Below are positions 25,174 to 34,392 of a DNA stretch of 64,000 bases, one piece after another (the first letter of the stretch is position 1; each line of letters begins with the position of its first letter). The stretch comes from Dyadobacter sp. (lineage in GTDB: Bacteria; Bacteroidota; Bacteroidia; Cytophagales; Spirosomataceae): contig NZ_JAGIAS010000007.1 of NCBI RefSeq assembly GCF_017744695.1, positions 186,001 to 250,000 on the forward strand, written 5' to 3'. The translations under genes were made by a program, and so were the position numbers. The notes beneath the pieces were generated by a model, which made no database searches, had not been told where the DNA came from, and saw only the letters and a list, made by a program, of their open reading frames with translations.

Positions 25174-26151
25174 CTAAACCAGCTTTTTAGCTTCCGATTT
25201 CAACAATGCCTTGTCAATAGGTACTACGCCGACCATTTCACACACCAGTCCGCCGCCGAGGTTGGAAATGGCAGCGACGCTTTTCGGCGGAAGTCCCAAT
25301 GCCACGCAGCATGCGGCAATGCTGATCACCGTATCGCCCGCGCCGGAAACGTCGGCGATCTGGCGGATATGCGCCGGTAGCTTGTGGGTTTCGTCGTTGA
25401 AATCAATAAAAACCCCTCTTTCCGATAGAGTGATCAATGCGCCATTGACTTGAAGCGTATCTTTCAAATGCTGGACGGTCGCTTTCAGCTCGTCAAGGTT
25501 ATCCACATTGAAGTCCACTTTCAACCCTTCGCGGAGCTCTTTCAAGTTGGGTTTGAAAAGCGTGACGTGGTTATAGGCGAGGAAGTTGCGTTTTTTGGGG
25601 TCAACCACAGTCGGTACGCCGTTAGCGTTCGCGAAAGCGGTAATTTCAGCGATGGATTCGGGCGTGAGCACGCCTTTGTCATAATCTTCAAAAATAATCA
25701 CCTGGCAGGAAGGGATCAGCTCCTTGGCCTTCGCGATCAGTTGTTGGGTTTCTGCTTTGGAAACCGGTTTGTCGGTTTCGGTATCGATCCGCACAACCTG
25801 TTGCGAACCAGCGATAATTCGCTCCTTAATGGTGGTAATGCGGCCGTTGCTGCGGATCAGGCCTTCGCAGTTCAATCCTTTTTCTTTCAGGCTGTTTTCG
25901 AGCAGGTCGCCGGGGCTGTCGGTGCCGATTACCGAACAGATAATGGCTTCTGCACCAAGCGACTGTACGTTCAGCAGCACATTGCCTGCGCCACCCAGCC
26001 GGTATTCCCTTTTTTGAACATTGACCACCGGTACGGGCGCTTCCGGAGATATTCTTTCAACTTTCCCCCAAACATAGGAATCGAGCATCACATCGCCGAT
26101 TACCAGTACACGAAGGGTATCAAATGCTTCAAAAACCTGATCGATTGTCAT
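25174..26151 (-). CDS. rfaE1: D-glycero-beta-D-manno-heptose-7-phosphate kinase (PfkB family)
   Basis: A 325-residue ribokinase/PfkB sugar kinase with VLVIGDVMLDSYVWGKVERI, EAPVPVV and RLGGAGNVLLNVQSLGAEA, which are RfaE1/HldE kinase signatures. The PfkB signature DVSGAGDTVISIAA, with the catalytic Asp, is near the C-terminus. It corresponds to the kinase half of HldE; the nucleotidyltransferase half is absent. It should make heptose bisphosphate for LPS or glycan heptose. It lies last in a ribBA-GNAT-rfaE1 run. Confidence 0.9.
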   Translation of the reverse strand: MTIDQVFEAFDTLRVLVIGDVMLDSYVWGKVERISPEAPVPVVNVQKREYRLGGAGNVLLNVQSLGAEAIICSVIGTDSPGDLLENSLKEKGLNCEGLIRSNGRITTIKERIIAGSQQVVRIDTETDKPVSKAETQQLIAKAKELIPSCQVIIFEDYDKGVLTPESIAEITAFANANGVPTVVDPKKRNFLAYNHVTLFKPNLKELREGLKVDFNVDNLDELKATVQHLKDTLQVNGALITLSERGVFIDFNDETHKLPAHIRQIADVSGAGDTVISIAACCVALGLPPKSVAAISNLGGGLVCEMVGVVPIDKALLKSEAKKLV

Positions 26152-26193
26152 GTAGTTATGTGCTAAAAATGCCGGCAGATCTGTATTAAAAAA

Positions 26194-26622
26194 TCAGACC
26201 TTGGCAACAAAATGCCGGCTGGTAACCTGAAATCTTTTATTGAGATAAAGCCGGTGCGCGTCCGTCCGGGCTGCATTCACACCGGAATCGAGATGGATTT
26301 CGTTGAACCCTTCGTTCCGGGCATATTCCGCAATCCAGTCGAGCAGCATTCCTGCATAACCCTTGCCACGTTGCGACGGCAAAGTCGAAAGATCGTCGAT
26401 GTAGATGTATTTTCCACGAAAAAGATTGTAACCGGTTTCAAAAACGGCCACGGCGGCGGCATCAGGGCTACCATCTTCAATGAAAATGATCTGCCGGTTA
26501 TCGGCGAGGGTTTGCTTTACGGCCTCTGTATAAATGTCGTCGGTCAGGAATGGCCGCAGCGCCTGGATGGCGCCGCGGCATTTAAGAATATCGGCATCGT
26601 TTTGGACGGTCTTGATCGTCAT
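26194..26622 (-). CDS. GNAT family N-acetyltransferase
   Basis: A 142-residue acetyltransferase. The acetyl-CoA binding motif is LPSQRGKGYAGMLLDWI (R/Q-x-x-G-x-G/A). It is preceded by the strand KYIYIDDLSTL and followed by GFNEIHLDSGVNAARTDAHR. Substrate unknown. Its ATG overlaps the ribBA stop by 4 nt (ATGA), so translation is probably coupled. Confidence 0.88.
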   Translation of the reverse strand: MTIKTVQNDADILKCRGAIQALRPFLTDDIYTEAVKQTLADNRQIIFIEDGSPDAAAVAVFETGYNLFRGKYIYIDDLSTLPSQRGKGYAGMLLDWIAEYARNEGFNEIHLDSGVNAARTDAHRLYLNKRFQVTSRHFVAKV

Positions 26623-27872
26623 AATCCTTTGTTATGTCCTACGATGGTCAGATTGTTCAGATTGTGGCCCATTTTGTCACGTTTAGTGAGCAGGTATTTC
26701 TCGTTATACGGGTTAGCCGGGATTTCAATTCCTACGGAATCCACGATTTCGAGGCCATAGCCGATCAATCCGGCGCGTTTCTTGGGATTATTGGTAATCA
26801 GCTTGATTTTGGTAAGTTCAAGATCACGCAAGATCTGCGCGCCCACCCCATAATCGCGATCATCCATCGGGAAGCCCAGTTCAAGATTCGCTTCCACGGT
26901 ATCGCGGCCCATTTCCTGCAATTTATAGGCCCTTAGCTTGTTCAAAAGACCAATTCCGCGGCCTTCCTGGTTCATATAAACGATCACACCTTTACCAGCC
27001 TGATCTACCATTTCCATGGCAGCGTGAAGTTGAGGGCCGCAGTCGCAGCGGCACGAACCGAAAATGTCGCCCGTCACACATGACGAATGCACGCGTACGA
27101 GCACGGGCTCGTCTTTTTCCCAGGTCCCTTTCACCAATGCCAGGTGCAAGTCGCCTGTGTTGATCTGACGGTAGGCGATCAGGTCGAAATGGCCCCATTT
27201 GGTAGGCATATCCACGCCTATTTCACGTTTGATCAGCGATTCTGCGCGAAGGCGGTATTCGATCAGGTCTTTGATGCTGACGAGTTTCAAGTTGAAGCGG
27301 TTGGCGATCTCGCGCAGCTGAGGTAGCCGCGCCATCGAACCATCTTCATTCAGAATCTCAACCAAAACACCTGCGGGAGATAATCCCGCCAGACGTGGGA
27401 AGTCGATCGCCGCTTCGGTATGGCCGGTACGACGAAGCACCCCGCCTCTTTTGGCTTTCAGGGGGAAAATATGCCCGGGGCGGCCCAGGTCGGTTGGTTT
27501 GGTATCTTTGCTGACGAGCGCCTGGATCGTTTTGGAACGGTCGCTGGCAGATATCCCCGTGGTGCAGCCATGCCCGAGCAAGTCGACGGAAACGGTGAAT
27601 GCCGTTTCGTGCAGGGCGGTGTTGTTGCCCACCATCATTTCCAGTTCAAGTTCGGCGCAACGCTCTTCGGTAATCGGCACGCAGATCAGTCCGCGGCCTT
27701 CCCTCGCCATAAAATTGACTATTTCAGGCGTTACCAGCTCGGCAGCGCAAATAAAATCACCTTCATTTTCACGGTCCTCGTCATCTACAACGATGATAAG
27801 CTCCCCTCTTTTGATTGCTTCGATGGCGTCTTCGATAGAGTCCAGCGCAATCGGGTTTGTATTGTTACTCAT
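26619..27872 (-). CDS. ribBA: Bifunctional 3,4-dihydroxy-2-butanone-4-phosphate synthase/GTP cyclohydrolase II
   Basis: A 417-residue fusion catalysing the two entry reactions of riboflavin synthesis. The N-terminal RibB half carries VVDDEDRENEGDFICAAE, the metal and ribulose-5-phosphate site, and RTGHTEAAIDF. The C-terminal RibA half has the zinc Cys cluster SSCVTGDIFGSCRCDCGPQ and NQEGRGIGLLNKLRAY. Both sites look intact. No FMN riboswitch-like leader was recognised upstream. It heads a short operon with GNAT and rfaE1 genes. Confidence 0.96.
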   Translation of the reverse strand: MSNNTNPIALDSIEDAIEAIKRGELIIVVDDEDRENEGDFICAAELVTPEIVNFMAREGRGLICVPITEERCAELELEMMVGNNTALHETAFTVSVDLLGHGCTTGISASDRSKTIQALVSKDTKPTDLGRPGHIFPLKAKRGGVLRRTGHTEAAIDFPRLAGLSPAGVLVEILNEDGSMARLPQLREIANRFNLKLVSIKDLIEYRLRAESLIKREIGVDMPTKWGHFDLIAYRQINTGDLHLALVKGTWEKDEPVLVRVHSSCVTGDIFGSCRCDCGPQLHAAMEMVDQAGKGVIVYMNQEGRGIGLLNKLRAYKLQEMGRDTVEANLELGFPMDDRDYGVGAQILRDLELTKIKLITNNPKKRAGLIGYGLEIVDSVGIEIPANPYNEKYLLTKRDKMGHNLNNLTIVGHNKGL

Positions 27873-27923
27873 TAATCGGGTTAATGAAAAAATAGTTTTA
27901 AACTAAAACTCGTTTTTACTTGA

Positions 27924-27931
27924 CAAAGGTA
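27924..27931 (-). promoter_or_regulatory. ribBA -7 promoter box
   Basis: The minus strand reads TACCTTTG followed by T, 51 nt before the ribBA start, matching TAnnTTTG. No convincing -33 element was found. Confidence 0.5.
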
Positions 27932-28056
27932 CGTTGATAATGTCGAAAGTTCTATTTTTGAACGTCCGTTACAGATTGAACAATGGATTTGCATGATCCG
28001 TTTCAACGGAGCCAATCCATACCGGCGCACCTTGCGGGGAACCTACTTTACTCACT

Positions 28057-30027
28057 ATGAAACATAAGCTACTGATCGTATTTCTCCTAGGCATTTTTTC
28101 GCTTGTTAAGCAGGAAGTTTCAGGTCAGGGCGCTGGTGCGAGGACGGGAGCTACGCAAAGCTTTTGCGGGAATACAGGCGCATTTACCGTAATACCCGAA
28201 ATGGGTTGCGCACCGATGACGGTCAATGTAAAAAACCGGGTGCCGAAGCCGGAGAGCCTTACTTATGCTTTCCGTTTCGACCGCAACCAGAACACCCCAC
28301 CTAATCTAAGCGAGACAACACAGGATTCCTCCTTTACCTACACGACACCGGGTACTTTCACAATTTTGCAATACGGCAGCGCCGGTGGTACCGGTTTCAG
28401 CGCATGTAAGGACGTGGTCGTAAAGGAAACCCGCGGCCCGAAAGGAGAACTGATTACTTGTCCCAACGGAAAGGTAAGGGTCACGCTGGGCAACGATCCG
28501 GTGACGAAGGCATATGATGTGGTGACGATCAACTGGGGTGACGGCAAAAAAGAAGATATCAATCTAAAAACAAATACCACTGCATTTTTCGAGCATACCT
28601 ACGCTCCGGGCGGCAGCGTTCCGGCCATTACACTAAAAGGATCCTATACCAATAGCGTGTGTAGTGCAGAGGCAACTACCACCACTTTAACGCCGGCTGA
28701 GCAGCAATCGCTCAGCAGTATCCGGATCAGAACCGTGGAAATGCCGGCAGATGGGAATGCGAAAATCACTTATGACGGAATGGAAGGCATCGAAACCAAG
28801 GTTTATATCGCCAAGGGAAGCGGAGATTTCATTTTTACCAACCAGAGCGGGCAAACCGGCGGCACCCAGGCAGCGTCGGTGCCTTTGCTGGATCCAAAGA
28901 CTGTTTATCGCTTTCAGTTGTGGTCGACGGACATTTGCGGTAACGTCGTTAAAAGCCCGATCGTAAGCAGTATTGCAATCAAACAGGGAGGGTTGTCGCT
29001 CGATGAAATTATTTCCCTTGAGTGGGAAACAGAGCCTAATACCGATGGAGAGGTAGAATTTCAGTTGAAACGCAACGGCGCGGTGATTTTCACCACTCCA
29101 AACAAGCGTTCGTATGAAGATACTGATGTCAAATGCGGGAATACTTATCGATACGAGATCGTCACCATCATCAAGAATGACGTCCGTTCTTATTCTGCCC
29201 CTATCGAACTTAAACCTACAACCGCTCAACCGGACGATATTACCAATGCGCTGGTTACTGTGAAGGACGATAATACGATTACAACCAAAGTCGAGCTTTC
29301 GGGTGAAGGGATCACGAGTGGGTATAATCTGATTGTGGAGCGGGCATTGCTAGGCGGTTCGAATTTCGAACTGGTTTCACCGGCAAACAACCAGAGCCTG
29401 CAATGGGATGATACGAATGTAAATACCTCGCAAAATTCCTATTGCTACCGTTTCCAGTACGAGAATGCCTGTAAAATGAAATCTCTGTCGTTCAGCAAGC
29501 CCGTTTGCTCGATTTTGCTGAAAACGAATACTCCGGACATCGTCTGGACCGGCGATACGCCATTCATCAGTAATGTCGACAGCTACAATCTTCAACAGGT
29601 CGACGAGGGAGGCAATCTGATCAATGAAACACCCAAAGGGCTTGCCACCAGCCACACGCTCGATCTGGCATCTCAATCGGAGTTCAGCTACCGGATTGAG
29701 GCCAAATCGGGCAACTATACCAGTTTATCTAATTTGCTGAATTTCAGAAGCGAAGCCATTCTCCTGATTCCTGATGCCTTCACGCCGAATGGGGATGCCT
29801 ACAACGAGCGTTTCGAAGTGAAAGCCTATTTTGTGAAGGATTTCAAGATGTCTGTTTTCAGCCGCTGGGGCGAAGTGGTTTACCATTCCGACAATATTAC
29901 CGACGGCTGGGACGGCAACATCAAAACCGGCAAAGCACCGGGCGGTTATTACCTCTACAAAATCGAAGCGACCAATGCCTCCGGCCAGACAGTGGTCAAA
30001 AATGGGAGCTTTCTCCTAATAAGATAG
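28057..30027 (+). CDS. Secreted T9SS substrate with gliding-motility-associated C-terminal domain (paralog 1)
   Basis: A 656-residue exported protein with a signal peptide ending near VSGQG. An N-terminal PKD-like part (GCAPMTVNVKNRVP, YTTPGTFTILQYG) is followed by fibronectin-type III-like repeats with few cysteines. The C-terminal about 85 residues match the type B T9SS sorting domain: IPDAFTPNGDAYNERFEV, MSVFSRWGEVVYHS, GWDGN and APGGYYLYKI. It should cross the outer membrane through the type IX system and remain surface-associated or be released. The following gene is a full-length paralog. The binding target is unknown. Confidence 0.88.
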   Translation: MKHKLLIVFLLGIFSLVKQEVSGQGAGARTGATQSFCGNTGAFTVIPEMGCAPMTVNVKNRVPKPESLTYAFRFDRNQNTPPNLSETTQDSSFTYTTPGTFTILQYGSAGGTGFSACKDVVVKETRGPKGELITCPNGKVRVTLGNDPVTKAYDVVTINWGDGKKEDINLKTNTTAFFEHTYAPGGSVPAITLKGSYTNSVCSAEATTTTLTPAEQQSLSSIRIRTVEMPADGNAKITYDGMEGIETKVYIAKGSGDFIFTNQSGQTGGTQAASVPLLDPKTVYRFQLWSTDICGNVVKSPIVSSIAIKQGGLSLDEIISLEWETEPNTDGEVEFQLKRNGAVIFTTPNKRSYEDTDVKCGNTYRYEIVTIIKNDVRSYSAPIELKPTTAQPDDITNALVTVKDDNTITTKVELSGEGITSGYNLIVERALLGGSNFELVSPANNQSLQWDDTNVNTSQNSYCYRFQYENACKMKSLSFSKPVCSILLKTNTPDIVWTGDTPFISNVDSYNLQQVDEGGNLINETPKGLATSHTLDLASQSEFSYRIEAKSGNYTSLSNLLNFRSEAILLIPDAFTPNGDAYNERFEVKAYFVKDFKMSVFSRWGEVVYHSDNITDGWDGNIKTGKAPGGYYLYKIEATNASGQTVVKNGSFLLIR

Positions 30028-30213
30028 GATTTTTTCAAGACTGTATCCCTCGGGATAATACTTTTTTAATATGCCCGTTTAATAGTTACGCGTTACTGCC
30101 ACCCCTAAATAGCTTATTTTTGCTATTGCGTTTTTGAATTCGTTATGATTCCGGAAACTTATTGTTCTATCTATCGTCTTTGAAAAAAAGTCAGGGTTAA
30201 ATATGCCACACTT

Positions 30214-32136
30214 ATGAGAATAACATTACTTTCCTTCTCTTTCTTTTTTCTTATACTTTCAACGCTTGCTTCGTATGGACAGGGGCTGTGTGACCGCGGC
30301 GGCGGTGGCTTTGAGCTTGATAAGTACGAAGGTTGCGCGCCTTTGACAGTTAAAATCACAAATACAGTTCCCAACCCTATTTTGCTTGGATACAATGGCG
30401 GCTATGATGGTAAGTCTCTGAACCCCAGCTTCGTAGAAGTGTCAACCGCTACCTATAATCTTCCTGGTACATACATTCTTTTGCAGCAAGCTGCGATAAG
30501 TACTGGTAGGGTATATGCATGTAAAACGGTGAAGGTAAGTGAAACCAGAGGTATTGCCTCTACGTATTCTTCCTGCGGTGGCGGTAAGATTATTATGCTT
30601 CTGACAAATGATGCTATACTTAGTGCTTACGATGAGGTTGAAATAAAATGGGGCGACGGAGAAACCACAAAATGGCAGAAGGGAGCGTCGCTTGAATTGG
30701 TGCACAATTATGCAAGCGTCGCTTCTAGTCCGACGGTGATGATCACGGGTTTATATGGGGCTGGAAAAGCCTGCGATAAAGGTGTTACAGTCAATGTACC
30801 CATTAAATTCGAACGTCCGCAACTGAATGAAATCCAAATGAGTGCCGTAGAAATGCGTAGCGACGGTACGATCAGGCTGACCTACAAGGGGGTCACAGGG
30901 ATTCCCACGAACATTCAATATAGCACTGACGGAACTTCATACACCACTTCCGGAAAGCGATCGACGGGTGGCACACAGCCTTACGATATTAAAGGACTAA
31001 ATACCACTCAGAGCTACAAAGTAAGGTTGTCGTCCGAAGACCTTTGTGCCGGCAGCACCGAAACACAGCCGCTCAGTACAATGGTATTGACCGGAACATC
31101 TACCGATGGTACCAACACTTTGAAATGGAATCAATATCCCGATGCTGCGCAATTCGACGGCTATGACCTGCTTCGCGACGGAACCGTCATTAAGAGTTTT
31201 ACCGGCATCGGCGAGACGAGCTATGACGATAATGATGTTGAATGCGGCACATTTGCAGAATATCAAGTTGTTGCGAAGTTAAAGACAGCTACTTCCACTT
31301 CGGCTGCTGTGGGTCTTAAAGTGGAAACAGGCAGCGCCAAGCCGTTGACGGGCGGCTCGGTTTCGGTACTGGACGGGGCCAGCGTGGCGATCAAAGCCGA
31401 CGTCCCCGGTGCAGGCCCGAACACCACTTACGAACTGTCGATCGAACGTGCAGAAGCAGGCAGCACGCTTTTTAAGAAGATCATTACACTATATAATGAG
31501 AATTCGTACGTCGACAATGCTGCCAAAACGAGCGAATTGTCGTACTGCTATCGCATGAGCTACGAAAACTCGTGCGGACAGAAAGTGCCGGTTTCCGAAC
31601 CAATATGTACCATTCTTCTCACCAAAAACCTCACAACCCTCAACTGGACGGCCGAAGCGCCTATTCTGGGCGGGTTTGAAGGGTATACCGTCGTGCAGAC
31701 GGGTTCTGCCGGTACCGCGGAAGAAATTCCGGTTCAGAAAAATTTACGTTACACAGCGAAATTCAATAACCAGAGCGATCTGGAATACAACTTCCTGATC
31801 AGGGCCACCACCGTTGACGGCGATTTCGAGAGTTTGTCGAATATTATCAACTATCGGCGCAGCGCCGGCGTATTCGTTCCCGACGCTTTTACCCCCAACG
31901 GCGACGGCTTCAACGACATCCTGGAAGCGAAATCGGAACAGCTGCAATCGTTCGAATTGTCGGTCATGAACCGCTGGGGAGTGGTCGTTTTCCACTCTGA
32001 CGACATTACCAAGGGTTGGGACGGAACTTTCAAAGGGACCAATGCGCCCGTGGGTTACTACTACTACAAGATGACTTTCGTCGACGACATCAATCAAACT
32101 GTTGAAAAAAGCGGTACTTTTATGCTTTTACGGTGA
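30214..32136 (+). CDS. Secreted T9SS substrate with gliding-motility-associated C-terminal domain (paralog 2)
   Basis: A 640-residue protein built like its neighbour at 28057. It has a signal peptide (FFFLILSTLASYGQG), the N-terminal block EGCAPLTVKITNTVPNP, FN3-like modules (KWNQYPDAAQFDGYDLLRDG) and the type B sorting end VPDAFTPNGDGFNDILEA, MNRWGVVVFHS, GWDGTFKG and APVGYYYYKM. Shared positions such as KVSETRG and a CxxxYxY-type element indicate tandem duplication and divergence. Secretion by T9SS is inferred from the domain. Confidence 0.88.
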   Translation: MRITLLSFSFFFLILSTLASYGQGLCDRGGGGFELDKYEGCAPLTVKITNTVPNPILLGYNGGYDGKSLNPSFVEVSTATYNLPGTYILLQQAAISTGRVYACKTVKVSETRGIASTYSSCGGGKIIMLLTNDAILSAYDEVEIKWGDGETTKWQKGASLELVHNYASVASSPTVMITGLYGAGKACDKGVTVNVPIKFERPQLNEIQMSAVEMRSDGTIRLTYKGVTGIPTNIQYSTDGTSYTTSGKRSTGGTQPYDIKGLNTTQSYKVRLSSEDLCAGSTETQPLSTMVLTGTSTDGTNTLKWNQYPDAAQFDGYDLLRDGTVIKSFTGIGETSYDDNDVECGTFAEYQVVAKLKTATSTSAAVGLKVETGSAKPLTGGSVSVLDGASVAIKADVPGAGPNTTYELSIERAEAGSTLFKKIITLYNENSYVDNAAKTSELSYCYRMSYENSCGQKVPVSEPICTILLTKNLTTLNWTAEAPILGGFEGYTVVQTGSAGTAEEIPVQKNLRYTAKFNNQSDLEYNFLIRATTVDGDFESLSNIINYRRSAGVFVPDAFTPNGDGFNDILEAKSEQLQSFELSVMNRWGVVVFHSDDITKGWDGTFKGTNAPVGYYYYKMTFVDDINQTVEKSGTFMLLR

Positions 32137-32191
32137 GGAACTATTTCCGTAAAATAAGTTTTTTCAAGGTTTAAACTTAATAAGTACAGCT

Positions 32192-32539
32192 ATGTTTGGA
32201 AATATGGCGGACATGATGGGCCTCATGGGCAAAATGAAGGACCTTCAGTCGCGTATGAAAGAAGCACAGGAGCAACTGGTGTACATCACCGAAACCGCCG
32301 AATCGGGTGGGGGGATGGTGAAGGCTACCGTCGATGGAAAAAGAAAATTGCTCAGCCTGGACATTGATAAAGACATCATCAATGCCGATGATAAGGAAAT
32401 GCTGCAAGACCTCATTGTGGCGGCAGTCAATAAAGCCAATGAGAATATCGAATCCAAAATTCAACAACATCTGCAAAAGGTAACGGATGGAGTGCTCCCC
32501 AATATTCCAGGGTTGGATTTGGGCAGCTTTATGAAATAA
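32192..32539 (+). CDS. YbaB/EbfC family nucleoid-associated protein
   Basis: A 115-residue protein with the YbaB pattern: MGKMKDLQSRMKEAQEQL helix, ESGGGMVKATVDGKRKLLSL, DIDKDIINADDKEMLQDLIV and AAVNKANENIESKIQQHL. The family forms tweezer-like dimers that bind DNA and is often next to recR or dnaX; neither is here. A GT2 gene follows after 11 nt. Confidence 0.9.
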   Translation: MFGNMADMMGLMGKMKDLQSRMKEAQEQLVYITETAESGGGMVKATVDGKRKLLSLDIDKDIINADDKEMLQDLIVAAVNKANENIESKIQQHLQKVTDGVLPNIPGLDLGSFMK

Positions 32540-32550
32540 CCGAATACCGA

Positions 32551-33579
32551 ATGACTCCCTCTGTTGCGATTGTAATCCTGAATTATAACGGTCAGCATTA
32601 TCTCGAAAAATTCCTTCCAAAAGTCATCGAACATTCCGGAAGCCATGCGATCTGGATTGCCGATAACGCTTCAACAGATCATTCGCTCGAATGGCTGAAT
32701 ACGCATTATCCGGAACTGAACACACTCACGATCAGTGAAAACAAGGGCTATGCGGGAGGTTATAACGATGCGCTGCGTCGCATTCAGGCAGACTATTACA
32801 TTCTGCTCAATTCCGATATCGAGGTAACCGAAAACTGGATCGCCCCCGTAATCGCATTCATGGAGTCGGACCCGCTTATCGCTGCCTGCCAACCTAAAAT
32901 ACGCGCATACGACCTGCCTACCCACTTCGAGTACGCGGGTGCGGCAGGCGGATACATGGATTACCTCGGTTATCCTTTCTGCCGGGGGCGCATTTTCGAT
33001 ACCCGGGAAGAAGATCTCGGCCAGTACGACGATGAAAAGGATGTGTTTTGGGCCACGGGCGCCTGCCTTTTTGTACGTTCATCGGCATTTCATGCGGCAT
33101 CGGGCTTCGACGAATCGTTTTTTGCCCATATGGAGGAAATAGACCTTTGCTGGAGGTTGCTTAATATGCGGTTCCGCATTACCTATTGCGGCAAATCGAC
33201 GGTTTACCACGTGGGTGGGGGGACCCTGCACAAATCCAATCCGAAGAAGACATTTCTGAACTACCGTAACAACCTGATTATGCTCTTCAAAAACCTGCCG
33301 AAGGGCCGTAGGTGGAAGACGGTGCTCATCAGGTTGGTGCTCGACGGTATTTCCAGCGTGCGGTTTATGGCTACCGGAGCATGGCCCGACGTTTTGGCGA
33401 TTGTAAGGGCGCACTTTGCATTTTACGCCATGATCCCCGAGTTAACCCGGAAAACACCACGGACCCGGTACAGGGCACCGCTTTACTACAGAAGTGTTGT
33501 GTGGGAATATTTTATGCTGGGGAAACACAAATTCGGCCAGCTTACAGGCATCGAGCCCATTAAAGCTCCCAGATTGTAG
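32551..33579 (+). CDS. Glycosyltransferase family 2
   Basis: A 342-residue GT-A enzyme beginning VAIVILNYNGQHYLEKFLP. It has the nucleotide-sugar motifs IADNASTDHSLEWL and LNSDIEVTENW (DxD-like), then CLFVRSSAFHAASGFDESFF and HMEEIDLCWRL (the ED-type catalytic block). The C-terminal region is partly hydrophobic and basic, fitting membrane association. It probably adds a rhamnose- or other sugar to a surface glycan; the donor is unknown. Its end overlaps the convergent pspC gene by 20 nt. Confidence 0.92.
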   Translation: MTPSVAIVILNYNGQHYLEKFLPKVIEHSGSHAIWIADNASTDHSLEWLNTHYPELNTLTISENKGYAGGYNDALRRIQADYYILLNSDIEVTENWIAPVIAFMESDPLIAACQPKIRAYDLPTHFEYAGAAGGYMDYLGYPFCRGRIFDTREEDLGQYDDEKDVFWATGACLFVRSSAFHAASGFDESFFAHMEEIDLCWRLLNMRFRITYCGKSTVYHVGGGTLHKSNPKKTFLNYRNNLIMLFKNLPKGRRWKTVLIRLVLDGISSVRFMATGAWPDVLAIVRAHFAFYAMIPELTRKTPRTRYRAPLYYRSVVWEYFMLGKHKFGQLTGIEPIKAPRL

Positions 33580-33781
33580 GGCTGTTATGCCGGCGCCAAT
33601 GCTGGTGCAACTCCATCCAAAAGGCCAGTACGAGGTACAGGATAATGGGTGAACCGAAGGTCATGAAAGTGGCGTAGATGAAGTATTTCCTGATACTGCT
33701 CGCCGGGAAGTTGAGCTTTTCTCCTAGTTCCGCACAAACTCCAAATATTTGGTTTTCAACGAAATACCTAAACTTGTTCAT
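33560..33781 (-). CDS. PspC domain protein
   Basis: A 73-residue protein with the PspC domain (FGVCAELGEKLNFPASSIRK, then the membrane span FGSPIILYLVLAFWMEL). Only the single domain is present, without the long C-terminal extension of some Bacteroidota PspC proteins. PspC proteins take part in envelope stress sensing in enterobacteria; here the role is not known. Tail-to-tail overlap with the GT2 gene is 20 nt. Confidence 0.85.
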   Translation of the reverse strand: MNKFRYFVENQIFGVCAELGEKLNFPASSIRKYFIYATFMTFGSPIILYLVLAFWMELHQHWRRHNSPTIWEL

Positions 33782-34133
33782 ACCTGCTTTTTGATAATTG
33801 CCTCATAATTAGCGATTTTCACCCGAATATGCAATTCTGCCGTGTGAAATTTGCTTTAAATGAGCCAAAAAGGCAAAATACCGCTTGCTCGTTAAATTTT
33901 CAAATTCTTTAATCAAATAAATTGTTTTACAAACAATTTTTGTTTCTTTGTGATTGAAGAATTTGTAAGTTGTTCATTATAATCAAGATGTCTTCGGAAG
34001 ATTTTCCAAAATTTCTTTTGCTAATGCGTTGAGCCTCCCTCAATTATTTGGTATAGCCATTTCGACTTTTAACTGAAACGCCTACATATCTTCTGTATTT
34101 TCACCTTATTTCAATTTTTTTATTTCAACTATT
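33782..34133. other. Gene-free 352-nt region upstream of the cold shock gene
   Basis: AT-rich region between the pspC start (-) and the cold shock gene (+). It contains a perfect palindrome at 33919-33939 and long T/A runs, and no open frame worth calling. It probably holds the promoters of both divergent genes and a long 5' leader of the cold shock mRNA, as is usual for cspA-type genes. That leader is inferred. Confidence 0.5.
33919..33939. promoter_or_regulatory. 9-bp perfect palindrome in the cold shock upstream region
   Basis: AAATTGTTT, TAC, AAACAATTT: exact dyad symmetry about 200 nt before the cold shock start codon. It may be an operator or an RNA hairpin; no T tract follows, so a terminator is unlikely. 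Confidence 0.4.
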
Positions 34134-34328
34134 ATGCCAACAGGTACTGTAAAATTTTTCAATGAAGCTAAGGGATACGGCTTCATCGTGGAAGACGACA
34201 CAAAAAAGGACATTTTTGTCCATGTGACAGGATTGGGAGGACTTACTATCCGTGAAAATGACCAAGTAGAATACGAAGTCGTTGAAGGAAAAAAAGGACT
34301 TAACGCTGTGCAGGTAAAAAAGATATAA
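34134..34328 (+). CDS. CspA family cold shock protein
   Basis: A 64-residue single cold shock domain (GTVKFFNEAKGYGFIVEDD and DIFVHVTGLGG). RNP1-like KGYGFIV and RNP2-like DIFVHV are both present, with Phe/His stacking residues. It binds single-stranded RNA/DNA and acts as an RNA chaperone. It is preceded by a long AT-rich leader and followed by a strong terminator. Several paralogs are usual, so no numbered symbol is given. Confidence 0.95.
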   Translation: MPTGTVKFFNEAKGYGFIVEDDTKKDIFVHVTGLGGLTIRENDQVEYEVVEGKKGLNAVQVKKI

Positions 34329-34351
34329 TTGTATTTTTTTTGCAAGAGAAA

Positions 34352-34384
34352 TTAAAAATGCCGCTAGTGGAGCGGCATTTTTAA
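34352..34384. terminator. Bidirectional terminator between cold shock gene and lysS
   Basis: A perfect 14-bp stem (34352-34365 with 34371-34384) and 5-nt loop, A-rich on the left arm and T-rich on the right. It serves the convergent cold shock gene (+) and lysS (-). Confidence 0.9.
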
Positions 34385-34392
34385 TTTATAAG

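Noticed and set aside
27873..28056. FMN riboswitch upstream of ribBA
   Set aside because: The leader is short and lacks the conserved multi-stem RFN element; only a -7 promoter box is visible.
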